From positions 12,802,333 to 12,866,332 of the forward strand of contig NC_133293.1 of assembly GCF_005239225.2 (NCBI RefSeq): 64,000 nucleotides of DNA, written 5' to 3'. Each line of letters opens with the position of its first letter. The first letter of the stretch is position 1. Of this stretch, positions 1-12,240 are shown in pieces. The stretch is from Populus alba. Its lineage: Eukaryota; Streptophyta; Magnoliopsida; Malpighiales; Salicaceae. The notes under the pieces are model-generated. The model had not been told where the DNA came from, searched no databases, and worked only from the letters and a program-made list of their open reading frames with translations. The position numbers and the translations under genes are program-made.

Positions 1-139
1 GTTTTGAGAAAAGAAAAGGGCTAACTGTCTCATTTCTCCATTTGCACTGGATACTTTTCAGGTTATATTGACATATACCGTTTGCATCATGCATCTGTCT
101 TGCTATTCTAGAAGTCCCAAAGGGAATGGGATCCCACTG

Positions 140-330
140 TACAGTGACAGAGGATTGCCCCCAGGGCGGGTTTAGGTGGTGACTCGATCAACTTGAGGTC
201 CCAGGTTCGACTTCCATCATTGGTTTTTAAAAAGGTAGTCACGCGTCCCTTAAGCTTTGGAGTGGGAGTTCCTCCACACATAACAGACGTGCCGGATTTT
301 CAATGGTTGTTTTTATATTTTAAAAGTATT
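140..330 (+). repeat. Possible tRNA-derived SINE fragment
   Basis: A moderately GC-rich patch stands out in AT-rich DNA. It carries GGTTCGACTTCC near 205, one mismatch from the RNA polymerase III B-box consensus, and a weak A-box-like GGTTTAGGTGG upstream near 169. It runs into T-rich sequence at its 3' side. This is what a decayed tRNA-derived SINE would look like. I see no target duplication and cannot name the family. It could also be unique sequence with a chance B box. Confidence 0.3.
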
Positions 331-512
331 TAAAAAAAAATTTTAATTTTTGTAATTTTTTTTATTTTAAAATAATATATTTTTAATGTTTTAAGATTAT
401 TTTGATATGTTAATATTAAAAATAATTTTGTTAAAATAAAAAAAATATTATTTTAATATATTTTTAAATAAAAAATACTCTAAAAACCAATAACAAAACA
501 GTCACAATCACC
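305..512. repeat. AT-rich MITE-like dispersed repeat, copy 1
   Basis: Very AT-rich block with the recurring core of a family seen more than ten times in this window: a TTTTGATATGTTAATATTAA-type motif, then AAAATAATTTT, TTTTAATATATTTTTAAATA and AAAAATACT. Ends are decayed and no target duplication can be assigned. No coding capacity. Confidence 0.5.
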
Positions 513-2640
513 CGCTATCGATTTATTTTTCTCTTCATGTAGTGTGGCGTTTTCTAGATATAAAAGATATATGGGAAAACAAAGGGCCTAAAGGCCCATG
601 ATGACATGCAAATATGGGTCTAGACCTTTTCTAGAAAGTGGGCTGCTATCTGGAGATAGATTGAAGTATTGCCCCATAGCCCAAATGATTTCCAAATCAA
701 CTCACCCTCTTCTGCGCAGCATGTCAGATCAAACTAAGTACTTGAACCTGGTGTGAAGAACCTTTCAAGCTTATGTGCCCTTGGAATAAAAAAACACTAA
801 CTGATCACGGGGTCTTTTTGTAATTTTAATTTTTGTTCTTGACATTCTCAAATAATCTAACCCTTAGGTTAAACGGTGTTTTACGTTATTTTGTTGATGT
901 TTTTTTTATTTATTTATTAAAGAGCCGGGGTGGAGTTATTTAAATATTTTAATAAATAAAAACTATTTAAAAAAAAAAACAATACGGTAACACGTGCCCT
1001 CGACCACTTTTATCTTTTTAGAATGGCGTTTGCGGCTGATTCAGGAGGCCAAATCTGTCATTCTAAAATTACTTCAGTTCGTTTTAACGTGTTTTCCATG
1101 AAAAAATAATGTATGCATAGATGAATTTGCTGGTTTGTCATCGATAATTTTCTTTTCTTGTCTTTTATTTCCTCTTTCTTTCTTGATCTATGCACATGCC
1201 CTTTGAATTTTTAGATCAATTTTTTGTTTCATTGTTTTTTTTTTTTAATTTATTTAAGATTTCACAAATTACAAGTTTAATTACTTAAGATTTATTTGTT
1301 TTATTTAATATATATTTTTTAAATTAATGTTTTATTTTTAAAATATTTTAAATTATATTTTTTAATATCTTGAAAACAATTTACGAATACAAAGCCACTG
1401 ATATATGCTTACCATGCTTAAAACTAGTATAAATAAAGAACATATACGTAACTTAATATAAGTGAATTTGAGTCCAGAGTTTCATCGTTACATATTAAAG
1501 GCTGTCTCTAAATATTTGTGCATTTATTGCAATTATATATATCGTGTTATTACTTTATAATTTTCCTGAGAAATCCTTCTATCATAATATTCCACTCCAA
1601 TTAGCATAAATTATACAACTGAACAATGCATGAACATGTGATTTATTTAATTTTTTCTGTGTTTTCTTTTGTTATATATATGATGGACCTCAAGCCCAGA
1701 TAGATAAAGAAACTGTCGGCAGACACGGAATTCTCCTATACCTCTTCGATATTTAACTAGCAGCTCCAAAATAAAACCACGAGCTTGATTGAATAATCTA
1801 AGCTACCCTCTGTCCTAACAAAACTTGTTTTACCAGGTAGTTTTTCAAGAGATGAAATGGAAGATAGACTAGTCTAGTTCAAAGACATATAAACTTATGA
1901 GTCATGTTGGATTCGTCTGGACAAATGCAGTTGATTTTCGATGAAATCCTATAGGAAAGGGACTTGTTAGGGATTGACTTTGAAGCTAAGAACATTATAA
2001 TCACAGCTAAACATGTATTTATGAGGTATAAGAACATATTGAGTTGTTTAATCTGTTGTTCTTGTCACTGTTCTTTTCGTTTTTGCCATTGAAAGAATCA
2101 TGTTCCAAAAAACACGTCACAGATTAATCGAGATCGTGTGATTGGTTCGTCTTTCATAATCGTCTTCTGAACGAAGACAGGGAAAAAAAAGTCCATTACT
2201 AACTAAAGTTCCATATTTTCAGTCCAACCAAATGGTTCAAGGCATCGGACCAAATCTCAGGCAAGATTGACCTTCGAATATGACCGGATTTGTGGACCCA
2301 GGCAGTATCCTTTCCGAATGAGATCAATAGCAGAAACAAAAACGTATTTTTCTTTTTAATATTCTCAAGAAATGACACGTCATTATAAAAAATAGACTAG
2401 CTCCACCTTTCTTTTTCTCCTTTGAGCCAAAAGAGAATGACAAAAGCAGCAGCTTTGTAATAATAAAAACGATTGTGGTTTTGACATAACCCATGAGAAG
2501 AGGTAATATTCGATACTCTAATAAAAGGAAGGAAATCGTGGTTGGCATACAATAATATATGCGGAGAATCGTAAAAGAGCAAGGCCCATGCCTTGTTTGC
2601 CACTTTTGTCTTCGAATAAGTAGAGTTTTATTGATTCTTA
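513..2640. other. Gene-free intergenic stretch
   Basis: No reading frame with recognisable protein similarity, no tRNA-like fold and no repeat with clear termini. Base composition alternates between ordinary intergenic sequence and short A/T runs. The minus-strand reading frames near 2324-2603 look like low-complexity artefacts. Confidence 0.5.
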
Positions 2641-2654
2641 ATTCTTTTCCCCCA

Positions 2655-2875
2655 GGTCTAATTTTATTTTAATAGTGTAATTGTAGTTATTTTTTAAATG
2701 ATTTGTTATATTAAAAAACACGTTAATGATATTTTTTTATTTTAAAAAAATTATTTTTGATATGAATACATTAAAATAATTAGAAAACACTAAAAACATA
2801 TTAATTTAAAGTAAATAAAAAATAAAAAATTTATTTTTTTTCAAAAATATTTTTGAAGCATAGAAACAAACAAGC
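2655..2875. repeat. AT-rich MITE-like dispersed repeat, copy 2 (inverted)
   Basis: The same A/T-rich family as at 305-512 but in the opposite orientation: the ATTTTTGATATGAATACATT core is followed by AAAATAATTAGAAAACAC. Termini are not resolvable. Confidence 0.45.
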
Positions 2876-3044
2876 AGATTATTAAGAAAAAAATTAAATA
2901 TAATATTTAAAAAATATTAAATTTTATGTTTAATATTTTTTAATAATTTTAATGTATTGATATTAAAAAATATATTTTTATATATCTTTAAATAAAAAAA
3001 AGACTTGAAAAAAAACTGAAGACGGTAAAAAAAAAAAAAGTATT

Positions 3045-3325
3045 ATCGAGGAGAGTGATTCCTCACAAATCTTGTCGGTTTTTGAGGAAACACGTGTCAC
3101 GAAAACACATTCAGTACAAGCAAATCTTGTCGGTTCTGGCCGCCGGGTGAAAACCATGTCTTCCCGGGAAGAGTGGTTCCTCACTGGTGAACAGGATGAC
3201 CCAACCAGCCATTCATTGGATTCTTATACTAAACTTATATTGTACATTGGCTATTTATGCCATCGATTACGGCATGTTGAAAGACATGTATTCTCGAGAA
3301 GAGTGATTTCTCATGACCGCAGTAT
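3045..3325 (+). repeat. Degenerate tandem repeat, about 2.5 units
   Basis: A motif of the form CG-(A/G)GA(A/G)GAGTG(A/G)TT(C/T)CTCA occurs near 3049, 3165 and 3295. The second and third are each preceded by CATGT-TTC. A second shared segment, CAAATCTTGTCGGTT, occurs near 3066 and 3120. The spacing of roughly 116-130 bases suggests a diverged tandem repeat. A 97-codon open frame (3072-3365) crosses it, but it is built from the repeat, is flanked by AT-rich DNA and resembles no protein I know. Confidence 0.45.
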
Positions 3326-3365
3326 CGTGTGCTGGATTAATTTTTTTAATATAAAAAATATTTAA

Positions 3366-4010
3366 ATAATAATAACTCGACTCTATTTGAGTTAATTTAA
3401 CTAATAGATAACTTGGTATATAAGATTAAAATAATTTCACGTAAAAAAACTTAAAAAAATCATAAAATTCAAGATTCAATAATTTAATGTTAAATAATAA
3501 AATTTAAAAAAAAAATCAAAAAAAAATTGCAAATTCATTTGGCTAACTTGTGATTCGTGTTATAAAATCTATATAAAATTAAACTATTTAAAAATAACCT
3601 AGAAAAAGAACTAAACTTGTATCAATAAAAAAAAGGTTGCAAAAAACTCTGGGTAGATCTGAGTTAGCTTTATAAAATCATAGCACATTATAGCCTCACT
3701 TTAAAAAAAAAAAAAAAAATCACAAAGCTTAAGACACGATAACCTAATATCAAATGATAAAATTGAAGATAAAAACTCAAGTAACCCGGGTTAACTTGAT
3801 CAACTCATGACCTACGACGTGGGATAGAGATATGAAACTGTGATAACTCTATGGCAAGAAATAATGAAACAAATAATGAATCTCAAAATCCAATATTCAT
3901 TAATGAAATAAAAAAAAAACTTAGAAAAAAACCCAATAATAAATCAAGATAATCTCTGAACTCAGTAATTCGAGTTACGAGACCAATTTTGATATGAAAG
4001 TTAAATGAAA
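3366..4010 (+). repeat. GTTAAC-rich dispersed repeat, copy 1
   Basis: A run of diverged units with phrases such as GAGTTAATTTAACTAATAG, ACCCGGGTTAACTTGATCAA and CTCATGACC, separated by A-rich linkers. The same phrases recur at 13957-14640 and, in the other orientation, at 23160-24190. It has no coding capacity. The family name is not known to me. Confidence 0.5.
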
Positions 4011-5060
4011 AAAAATAATTAGAACTAAATTAGAAGATAGAATAAATCATGAAACGGATAAAAATAGCAATATTAAAAATAAATATCAAAATAAAATATC
4101 AAAGGGTAAAATTAAATAAAAAACCAAATCAGGAAAATAATTAAAAAAATAATGACCAAATTGGAATAAAATAAAATAAAATATCCAAGGACAAAATAAA
4201 AAAAATCTTCAAAAAATATTTCAAACAAAACAATAACAATAAAAAGAACAAAGACTAAAGTTGAAGTAAACAACAATTGAATGGCATATTTAATTTTTGA
4301 AAGGGTTGAAGAGAAAATTAAGGCATGAAGAGAGAAAAAAAATAGAAAAAATAAAAACATTCATGGGAGATTAATTACACTCTCGTTGTTGACACATGCC
4401 ATACCACTATGCGAAGGTCAACACATTTTTTTTCAATGTTGTCGTGGATGATGAGGATTGAATATTTAGATCTAAATAGTTGGTGCATGCTATGCACTTG
4501 CCATCAATCTAATTTTCCCTTATTAAATATACAATACCAAAAAAATTATATGGAAAAAACCCAATTAACCCTAAATATCAATTTATTTTTTTTATAAATG
4601 TAATGGTATCGTAATCATTTTGCCGTGCATTTTAAGCTTAGAAATACAAAAAATCCCTTGCACCCACCTCTTAAAAAAATAAAATTTCAAGGATATATAA
4701 ATTATTACACTGTTTATTTAAAATGTAATTGAACTTATTCAACCCCGGCTGAAATGATAATGATAAATAAATTTTATTGAAAATATATTTATACCCTAAT
4801 ACCATGTTATTTGAGTTTTTTAACTGCTCTCATCCATTGTAAACTATGTATTAGTGCGTAGTAAATAATTGAGGCATGTTAGTTTATTTTTTAATCGACA
4901 ATCAATTATACATTTATATATATATATATATATATATTGATCATAAAATTTGATTATAACTTAGATATTTAACTAATTAATTATTGCATAATGAAAAATA
5001 ATTAAATACATAATCTCTCGAGGAGCGCCAAGTATCCTCATTTGAAAAATGTTTTCTTAT
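4011..5060. other. AT-rich intergenic DNA with (TA)n
   Basis: Low-complexity A/T-rich sequence with a short (TA)n microsatellite at about 4915-4937. The reading frames here are lysine/isoleucine or phenylalanine runs typical of AT-rich noncoding DNA. Nothing else recognised. Confidence 0.5.
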
Positions 5061-5386
5061 TTCATTGAAATTTGACAGACACAGGTTTTTTTTTAAAAGA
5101 AAAAACCCTTCAAACACGCATTACATCATAGGTGGCAGGGGGAGGGCGGGACACGCAATAAGTAGGGGTGGGGTTGGACTGCAAATATGGCAAGTATTGA
5201 AGGAAGGAAGTAAAATAAAGAAGAATCTGCTCTTTTACTTCTCCGCGCAATCAAAGCAATTTCCATGCCACTAAAAAACCCTAATTCTAATTCTAATTCT
5301 AAACAAACCCTTCCTTTTCCTCCTCCATCCAGGAAAAGGATAGGGATAGGACCACCACCACCACCACCACCATTCTTTCTTCCCTC

Positions 5387-5394
5387 TATAAAAA
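5387..5394 (+). promoter_or_regulatory. Probable TATA box of the RPI gene
   Basis: TATAAAAA lies about 200 bases upstream of the RPI start codon. A (CCA)n/(CAC)n stretch precedes it at 5351-5371, and the C/T-rich leader that follows is typical of a plant 5' UTR. Transcription would be expected to start roughly 30 bases downstream, near 5420. No intron is evident in the leader. Confidence 0.5.
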
Positions 5395-5590
5395 TCCACC
5401 ACAAGCCAACCCTTCTTTTCCACAAATACATACACCAATCTCCAAGCCCATCCTATCTCTCCCTCATCCACATATAACTCAACTTCTCCTCTCCTCACCT
5501 CCTTCAACAATGATCCTATAATCCCCTTTCCTTACCATCTCTTTTTTCCTTCTGGCATAAACAATTTTTATTTTTTATTTTTCTATCTAA

Positions 5591-6388
5591 ATGGCTATCT
5601 CTTGTCCATCTATTTTTGGATCAGAAATGCTACCCATTGAGTCAGGAGACATGTCTCCTCCTCCTTCCCCATTAATCCTAACCCAAGACGAGCTCAAAAA
5701 AATCGCCGCCTACAAAGCCGTTGAGTTTGTCCAATCCGGTATGGTCCTCGGCCTAGGCACCGGCTCCACTGCCAAACACGCCGTCGACCGTATCGCCGAT
5801 CTCTTACACCAAGGCAAATTGATGAACATTATAGGCATACCCACCTCTAAAAAAACCCACCAGCAAGCCGTGTCCCTTGGCATCCCTTTATCCGATCTCG
5901 ATTCGCATCCCATCGTTGATCTTGCAATCGACGGTGCTGACGAGGTGGACTCAAATCTCAATTTGGTTAAGGGGCGTGGTGGGTCTTTGCTCAGAGAGAA
6001 AATGATCGAGAGTGCTTGCAAGAAGTTTATTGTTATTGTTGACGAGTCTAAATTGGTGCCTCATGTCGGTGCTAGTGGTGCCATGCCTGTTGAAGTTGTG
6101 CCATTTTGTTGGAAATTTACTCAAGATAGGCTACAAGGTTTGTTTGATTACGCGGGGTGTGTTGCGAAATTGAGGTCTAATAATGGGGGTGAAGATGGTG
6201 AGATTTTTGTTACTGATAATGGGAACTATATCGTGGATTTGTTTTTCAAGAAGGATGTCGGGGATTTAAAGATTGCTAGTGATGCTATTCTGAGGCTAGC
6301 TGGGGTTGTGGAGCATGGAATGTTTCTTGATATGGCAACTACTGTTATAGTTGCAGGCGAGCTTGGAATCACTATCAAGAATAAGTAG
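5591..6388 (+). CDS. RPI: Ribose-5-phosphate isomerase A, cytosolic type
   Basis: Interconverts ribose 5-phosphate and ribulose 5-phosphate in the pentose phosphate pathway. The single exon of 265 codons matches the RpiA family along its length: GLGTGST (residues 54-60, substrate loop), DGADEVD (114-120, with catalytic-region acidic residues), KGRGGSLLREK (127-137) and IVDESKLV (149-156). The first 20-30 residues are variable and lack an obvious transit peptide, so a cytosolic RPI1/RPI2-like form is inferred rather than the plastid form. The first ATG is used; in-frame Met13 and Met21 are possible later starts. The 5' third is noticeably more GC-rich at third positions than the 3' half. It is intronless, as cytosolic plant paralogues often are. 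No neighbouring gene is functionally linked. Confidence 0.93.
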   Translation: MAISCPSIFGSEMLPIESGDMSPPPSPLILTQDELKKIAAYKAVEFVQSGMVLGLGTGSTAKHAVDRIADLLHQGKLMNIIGIPTSKKTHQQAVSLGIPLSDLDSHPIVDLAIDGADEVDSNLNLVKGRGGSLLREKMIESACKKFIVIVDESKLVPHVGASGAMPVEVVPFCWKFTQDRLQGLFDYAGCVAKLRSNNGGEDGEIFVTDNGNYIVDLFFKKDVGDLKIASDAILRLAGVVEHGMFLDMATTVIVAGELGITIKNK

Positions 6389-8280
6389 ATTGAGATTTAA
6401 AAGATGGGTGTTTCACAAATTTGAAATTTTTAATGGGATACTAATCAAGTTGGAAAATTTGACTGCTTTGTTATTGTAACAGTATTGATAGAAATGGTGC
6501 TTTGGGGGGAGGTTGAGGGATCCCTCCGTAATTTTGTCAGAATTTTATTAGGAGAGATGGTTTAGGCTTTAGGGTTTTAGGATTACTTTAGCAGTTGAAT
6601 AATCTAAGCTTATTGAACGTCAGCTGTCATCTCATGTTCTTTTCAATATAAAATTGGCCCTCCTTTCCTGCTGATTGTTTTAGTTTCATATTCTATGTAT
6701 TTGATATGTTTTAATTGACTGGATTAGAGTCATTAGGCTTCTTGTTAAAACAAAGGGATCCTGCTCTGTGCTGTTGAATATGCATAACTGTTGCTCTGTG
6801 ATTGCAACTTGGCAACATTATGCAATACAGGTTGTCTAGTCTGTGTCGTTACTGTAGTGATTGAAGGGGCAAAACATGTTTTTTCATTCAGCAAGCATTT
6901 GTTTGGCTAATTCTTGTCAAGCCCCGCATGGGTTGAAGGATGACGAGTATATACTTCTGCTGTCGGAGTGCAGTGCTTTTTGTGTGTTTTTCTTTTTCTA
7001 GTTAATGGTTGCGCTGAGCTGTTTGAAAGAGCTATTTTAGTGCCTGTCTTGAGAGGCAGAAGCCCATTATTTAAGGTTGCAAGCTGTTCACTCTCGTTAG
7101 CTAGTTTGTTACATGGATTTCATGCATGTTACGATGTTACTCGAACCGATATAAGCTCACATCCTTGTTCCTCCATAGTTGAATCTGCTGACCGTTTTCT
7201 TTTTATTTCTGTTATGAATATAATCGGCTGTTTTAGTAAACATGGTAAATTCGGGTAAGGTTCGCTGACCCTGTTCCTGGCCTCATAAATCCTGTCTATA
7301 AGTTAACCAACTTCTTGTTATATTTCTTTAGAAGTGCTGGTTATCACTTTGTAAGTTGTGGACTTGAAGGAATTTGGTATTTTGGTCTGGTTCTCACGGA
7401 AGAATGATTTTGGTTATGGAGTTATGTTCATGGTCGCTACTTTATGCAATCGCTCTGATACATTGCTACTTGATGGGGTTACACTATGCCGTTGAGGATC
7501 ATCAGTGTGTCAATAATTTCTAGCAAGATACGCATCCTACTTGAGATGCTTATTGGATTGGCGGTGTTCATAGAGAAACATCATGAACTCTGCTAGTTGA
7601 ACTATATCTCATGTTCTGCTAGTGTTTGTTAATGTCATTCTAAAAAGGAGTTGCAAGGCCGATGCTTATTAATTAAAGAGCAGTTTGTCCCACAGGCATA
7701 CAAAATAATGGCGAGGGTGGGTTAATTAAAACATAACATCAGTATATTGAGTTCTAGACTTGAAATCCAAAAGTAAAAGATTTCTGAATGGAAACACATG
7801 TTGGGTTGGTTTGTTGAGACTAATTGGCTATCAGAAGGGGCTATTTTGGAGACTCATTGGCTAACAGGTGCAATTTGAATTGCTTTCCTTCCCAACTTTA
7901 TAGCTCAAGGGACTCAAACTTTCTGCAGACCATGCACTAGGCTAAACAGACAATTTTGGTGGGGAAAAGAGCCCGGGCCTTATCGATTTTTTTCTGATTT
8001 ATTCCAGAACTACCAGGTATGTATGGACCTCAAATTGTGTATTAGATATGAAAAGTGAGGATAGTGCTTCAGTTCATCGTCCCTGCTTGCTAATACAAAA
8101 CTGGAGATACATTTTGCCTATATTGTGTTTTTTGGCATATTGGATGATCAACGGTGATTCTCTGGTTGGTGACGGAGCTCGTATGAACATACCTGCGCTC
8201 CTGATAGTATGGATGTGGATGCTCTTGCACTCCAATTTCTGCCACCCTGAAAGATTACTGCGAGTATGCCATTGTTTATT
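6389..8280. other. RPI 3' flank and gene-free stretch
   Basis: The RPI 3' UTR probably ends within the first 300 bases; several T-rich and AATATAAA-type sites are near 6640-6655. Beyond that the composition stays fairly even, with short open frames at 6968-7258 and 8048-8293 that match no protein I recognise and show no splice-linked partners. An unspliced noncoding transcript cannot be excluded. Confidence 0.4.
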
Positions 8281-8284
8281 TGAT

Positions 8285-9065
8285 GAAAAGTAATTTTTAA
8301 AAATTTTTTTAAATTTTTTTTCTATGTATTTGTTATTAGAAAAATTGATTAATAAAACATACTTTTTTAGTTAAAAAAAAATTCAACTTGGTTTCCAGGA
8401 AAGTGTTTTACTTTTATTTTGGGTGGAAAACACTTTCCAAAAGTTGTAAAAAATTTAGAAATATATTTTAACTGATAATTATATCAAAATTAGTTTTTAA
8501 ATTTTTAATTGCTATATATTTTGTTTTGATTTTTTTTTTCAATTTCATCCCTTAAAATTTTATTTTATATTAATTTAATTTGGTCCTTATTTTTATGATT
8601 GTTATTTGCTTTAATCTTATTATTTTTTTAATTAAAATTTTTTATCTATCAAATTTGGTTTTTATTCTTTTAAATGTTATTTATTTTATTTGAAATAATT
8701 TATGAAATTATAATTATAGTTATTTTAATTTCATCACCTTTCAATATTTTTATTTGTTAGATTTGATCTCTATTATTTTGATTATTATTTATTTTATTTG
8801 AGATAATTTATAAAATTATATTTTTTTTCAATTTCATTCTCATTCAACTTTTTAATTTGTAAGATTTATTCTTTATTATTTTAATAAAATTGAAAAAAAA
8901 AATTAATAAATTATTTTGCAGTTTATTTTTCATGATATAACCAAACACTAAAAAGTATTTTCCAACTTATTTTTTATGATATTAACAACAATAAAAAAAT
9001 AATTTATTTTTTAAAAATTTATTTTTCAAAAAAATCACTTAAAATAAAAATACTTTTCAGGAACA
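8285..9065 (+). repeat. AT-rich dispersed repeat B, copy 1
   Basis: T-rich block ending in short phrases such as ACACTAAAAAGTATTTTCC. Its middle (near 8641-8710, TTTATTTGAAATAATTTATG) matches 39955-40005 closely, and its end (8880-8960) matches 40190-40280. The two blocks are therefore copies of one dispersed element in the same orientation. GGAAAGTGTTTT / AAAACACTTTCC near 8398-8440 forms a short inverted repeat. No coding capacity. Confidence 0.5.
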
Positions 9066-9123
9066 AATAGATATAAGAGTATATATATACTCTATATCTA
9101 CTTATTTGCTGAAAAGTATATAA

Positions 9124-9158
9124 ACACACATATATTGGATTCCATCACTTTGAAAGGT

Positions 9159-9221
<63 letters not shown>

Positions 9222-9252
9222 TATATTGGATTCCATCACTTTGAAAGGTCCT
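9124..9252 (+). repeat. 38-bp direct duplication around a (TA)n microsatellite
   Basis: A 38-base segment (9124-9161) containing TTGGATTCCATCACTTTGAA recurs at 9215-9252, offset by 91 bases. The space between is almost pure (TA)n. This looks like a small tandem duplication whose internal microsatellite then expanded. Confidence 0.75.
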
Positions 9253-10626
9253 CGAGCTTAGTCACTGTACTGTAGTTACGTTCAAGGGCCCACTAACACA
9301 AAAACTTCCACAAGAGAGTGGATATGACCTTATGGAGTAACTGGGCCTGGGTTCATAAAGTCAATGGCCATTCTGTTTCCAAGTCATATACAGGCCTCTT
9401 TGAGGGTCCAGACATAGTGGTTTCATGACCATGTCTACAGTCTACGTACCAATGGTGGTGGGTAGGCAGGCGGGGGGAAAGGGATTTACTAATTATTAGG
9501 ATCTGATGCGTTTATGAGCCTAAAGTCCTTGAAGCAAATTTCTACTAACAATCACTGAACTCGCTTCCTTTGTGCGTAAGAAAAGAGAAAGGGCCACCTT
9601 CCAATTATCAGATGCTTTTAATTTTACTGTGCATCTGTTGAAAAAGACACAGATATTTGAGCCAAAAGCAAATCTTGATAATGACATTGATGGAATGATA
9701 AAGTTTAGTGTGGAGTTTGATAAAGGTAGGGAAATGCTTTTTATCTCTCCTTTTCTTTTCAACTTCTCTCAATTTTTGCAGAAAAGATAATATATAAAGG
9801 AACTTCGCAGATAGTAAGACTCTTATTGGTCCTTTGTGACACGAAAGAAATGAAGGAAGCAGCCTCGAAGACAGTATTTTGGGCACGAGAAAGAGCAAAA
9901 ATGTGTGCTTAAGGATGCATGTAGAAGATTCATTATCACACCAGGTCCATGCATGCCCGATGTGTATATGCATGTTTGATTAATGGGAATCATTGAAGGT
10001 AAAGAAAAGCATAGGCATTAAGGACCCTTGGAAGTCTTGAACTGTTAATAAACACCTTAAATGTGAATTCAGGAATGCAGCCCACTTGCTGCACAGGCAA
10101 AAGGAGATGATTTCATCCTTCATTATTTATCATCGATCGTTCCATCCTTGCATTGACTTTAGGACAGCCTCATCTCTTGGTAATAATACAACATGGATTA
10201 TTTAATTTTGGAGTTGAGGTTGGAAATTGAACCTCCATGCATATATGATCTGTAATTAAGTTGCAGTCAAAATCCATATCCAGACCTTCAAATCTTATTA
10301 TCACTCGGTGCTGTGTTGACGGGTTCGTAACTCAGTACTTCCGTTAAACAAGAGAGAAGTAAGAAAAGGGCGTTGCAAATGGTAAGAAAAAAAAGGAGGA
10401 AGAGGGGTTTCCTCGACCATGCAATCCTTAGTGGACCCAAAGTTAAAATGGAAAATAAGCACCATTATTCGGCGGAAAGTAATATTTAGGTCATGCAAGC
10501 TTTGCAAGACGACGTGCATTCTCACACACAACTTGCCTCTCTTGCTCCTTTTTCATGGAGCACCAAAGGGCAAAGGCCCTCTGTTAGGTTTGCAAATTGC
10601 AATGCCCCGTAGACATGCACCTTTAT
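9253..10626. other. Gene-free intergenic stretch
   Basis: Fairly even composition with no recognisable protein. Open frames at 9572-9790 and 9608-9973 lie on opposite strands and have no supporting motifs. Nothing else recognised. Confidence 0.4.
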
Positions 10627-10646
10627 ACGTTGCGTGGTTTGGTTTA

Positions 10647-10689
<43 letters not shown>

Positions 10690-10720
10690 GTTATGCTGTC
10701 TAAACCAAACCACGCAACGT
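10627..10720. repeat. Perfect 21-bp inverted repeat around (TA)n
   Basis: The 21 bases at 10627-10647 (core GCGTGGTTTGGTTTAG) are perfectly complementary to 10700-10720. The 52-base spacer is mostly (TA)n. Transcribed, it would form a long hairpin. As DNA it is a cruciform candidate or the relic of a fold-back element. More alternating (TG/TA) sequence follows to 10744. Confidence 0.85.
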
Positions 10721-11130
10721 GTGTGTGTATATATATATATATATAAAAGTCAAAGATTCTCCCTATACTTTAGCTTCTATTAGGCCATGTCGGTAAACGT
10801 TAATTTCCTTTGACAGCAACAAGAGGCTCCAAATAAAGAACAGTGACTGAACAGACATAATCCTACCCCTACATACTAGCTAGTTCATTTCCTTAATTTA
10901 TTTTGACGAAGAAGATTTGGACACACGAACCGGTGGTTAACTGTTTTGCAGTTTTGCTACACGTGTCTGTGTCTGCTAACTTGTCATCAACACTCTCAGC
11001 ACCCAGTCACATGTCCATGGCTCCAGAAGAGACCCAGATTCAGACGAGGCAGAGATGATGACAAAAGATCCGGCACAGCTCAGCCTCTCAGGCTGGGGAC
11101 GTGGACGTATAAATTGGATGGCCTCCCTCG

Positions 11131-11285
11131 AGGGGCGGAGATAAGGGGAGGCTGGTAGGGGTCGGGGTCCCTGTAAAGAAAAAAAAAATTTAGTCTCCTT
11201 TGAGTTTATTCTTAGTATTTTTATAAAACATCATACAAATTACTGTATTTTTACCCTTTTAATTTTATTTTTTAGTTCCGCCCCT
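11131..11285. repeat. Possible 155-bp inverted-terminus element
   Basis: The block begins AGGGGCGGA and ends TCCGCCCCT, a 9-base perfect terminal inverted repeat, with a T-rich middle. It is flanked by GCCTCCCT and GCCTCCTT, which could be a diverged 8-base target duplication. GGGGCGGA-type ends are common in plant intergenic repeats. The family is not assigned. Confidence 0.4.
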
Positions 11286-12099
11286 GCCTCCTTCTAGACC
11301 ACCGTGTGTATTAATGTCAATTATTCACGCTGCTACGAAGTGCCCACGAAATGATCTCACCTCCTAGCCAAGGACGTGGTGATTGATTGGTATGGAATTA
11401 CTACAGTTCATATAATAAATATAGTAGGAGATTATGGTAACAAATTAAACTAAATTGATCTTTTAATCTCTTCTGGCTAGTTCGTATCTTTTAATGATCT
11501 TATTTGATTATTGATTAGTTCTATTATTTCGTTTTTTTTTTTTACATTATATTCTCTAATAAAAACCAAACTAATTTTCTTCACTGTATCTAGGATCAAA
11601 CAAAGATACGCAAATTACTTTATTTCGTACCATTATATAAACTATATCATGGATATTTAGGCGGTTTTAGAATAATCTGAAGAGCGATAATGAAGACAAA
11701 AAATAACTCTTTTCAATATAGACGGAAAACTATTTTTAGATGCCTTTTCTCTTATTATATGTTTAATTCACTCTGAGCGAAGTTAGGATTTTAAGAATAG
11801 GAGGCCAGCTATGAAAATACTAGTTTAAAGTCGCAGATAGAACAATAAATAAAAGCGTCTTTGTCAACAAAATGAACATTTCACAAGAAATTTGAACCCG
11901 CCGTCCATTTTTTGCGTCTTTTCCATGTTGACCCACCTTTCAATCTTGTTTTTTTTGTTAATAAATTTGAAATTTAAATCAATTGTCTTTTAATTTCACC
12001 CTAAAAAAATACAATAACCAAAAATAAAAAAATTATATTCAAAAATAAAAAAATTGAATAGTAAATTCACAATGCTAAGTTTGAAAGCATAGTTGAAAT

Positions 12100-12240
12100 T
12101 TTGTTTGTAAAAAAATTGATTTTTTTCTCAAAATTATTTTTTTATATTTTTTATTGTTTTGATATGCTGATGTCAAAAATAATAATAAACATATTATTTT
12201 AATATAAATAAAAATTCATTTTAAAATTAACTCGTTAACA
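12100..12240. repeat. AT-rich MITE-like dispersed repeat, copy 3
   Basis: Shows the family core TTTTGATATGCTGATGTCAA followed by AAATAATAATAA and TATTTTAATATAAATAAAAA. Ends not resolvable. Confidence 0.45.

Noticed and set aside
3072..3365. 97-codon frame
   Set aside because: Made of a degenerate DNA repeat with no recognisable protein motif.
5126..5510. Overlapping frames in the RPI leader and promoter
   Set aside because: They translate the (CCA)n and C/T-rich leader; the real product is RPI downstream.
6968..7258. 96-codon frame downstream of RPI
   Set aside because: No motif, no splice-linked exons; length within chance expectation.
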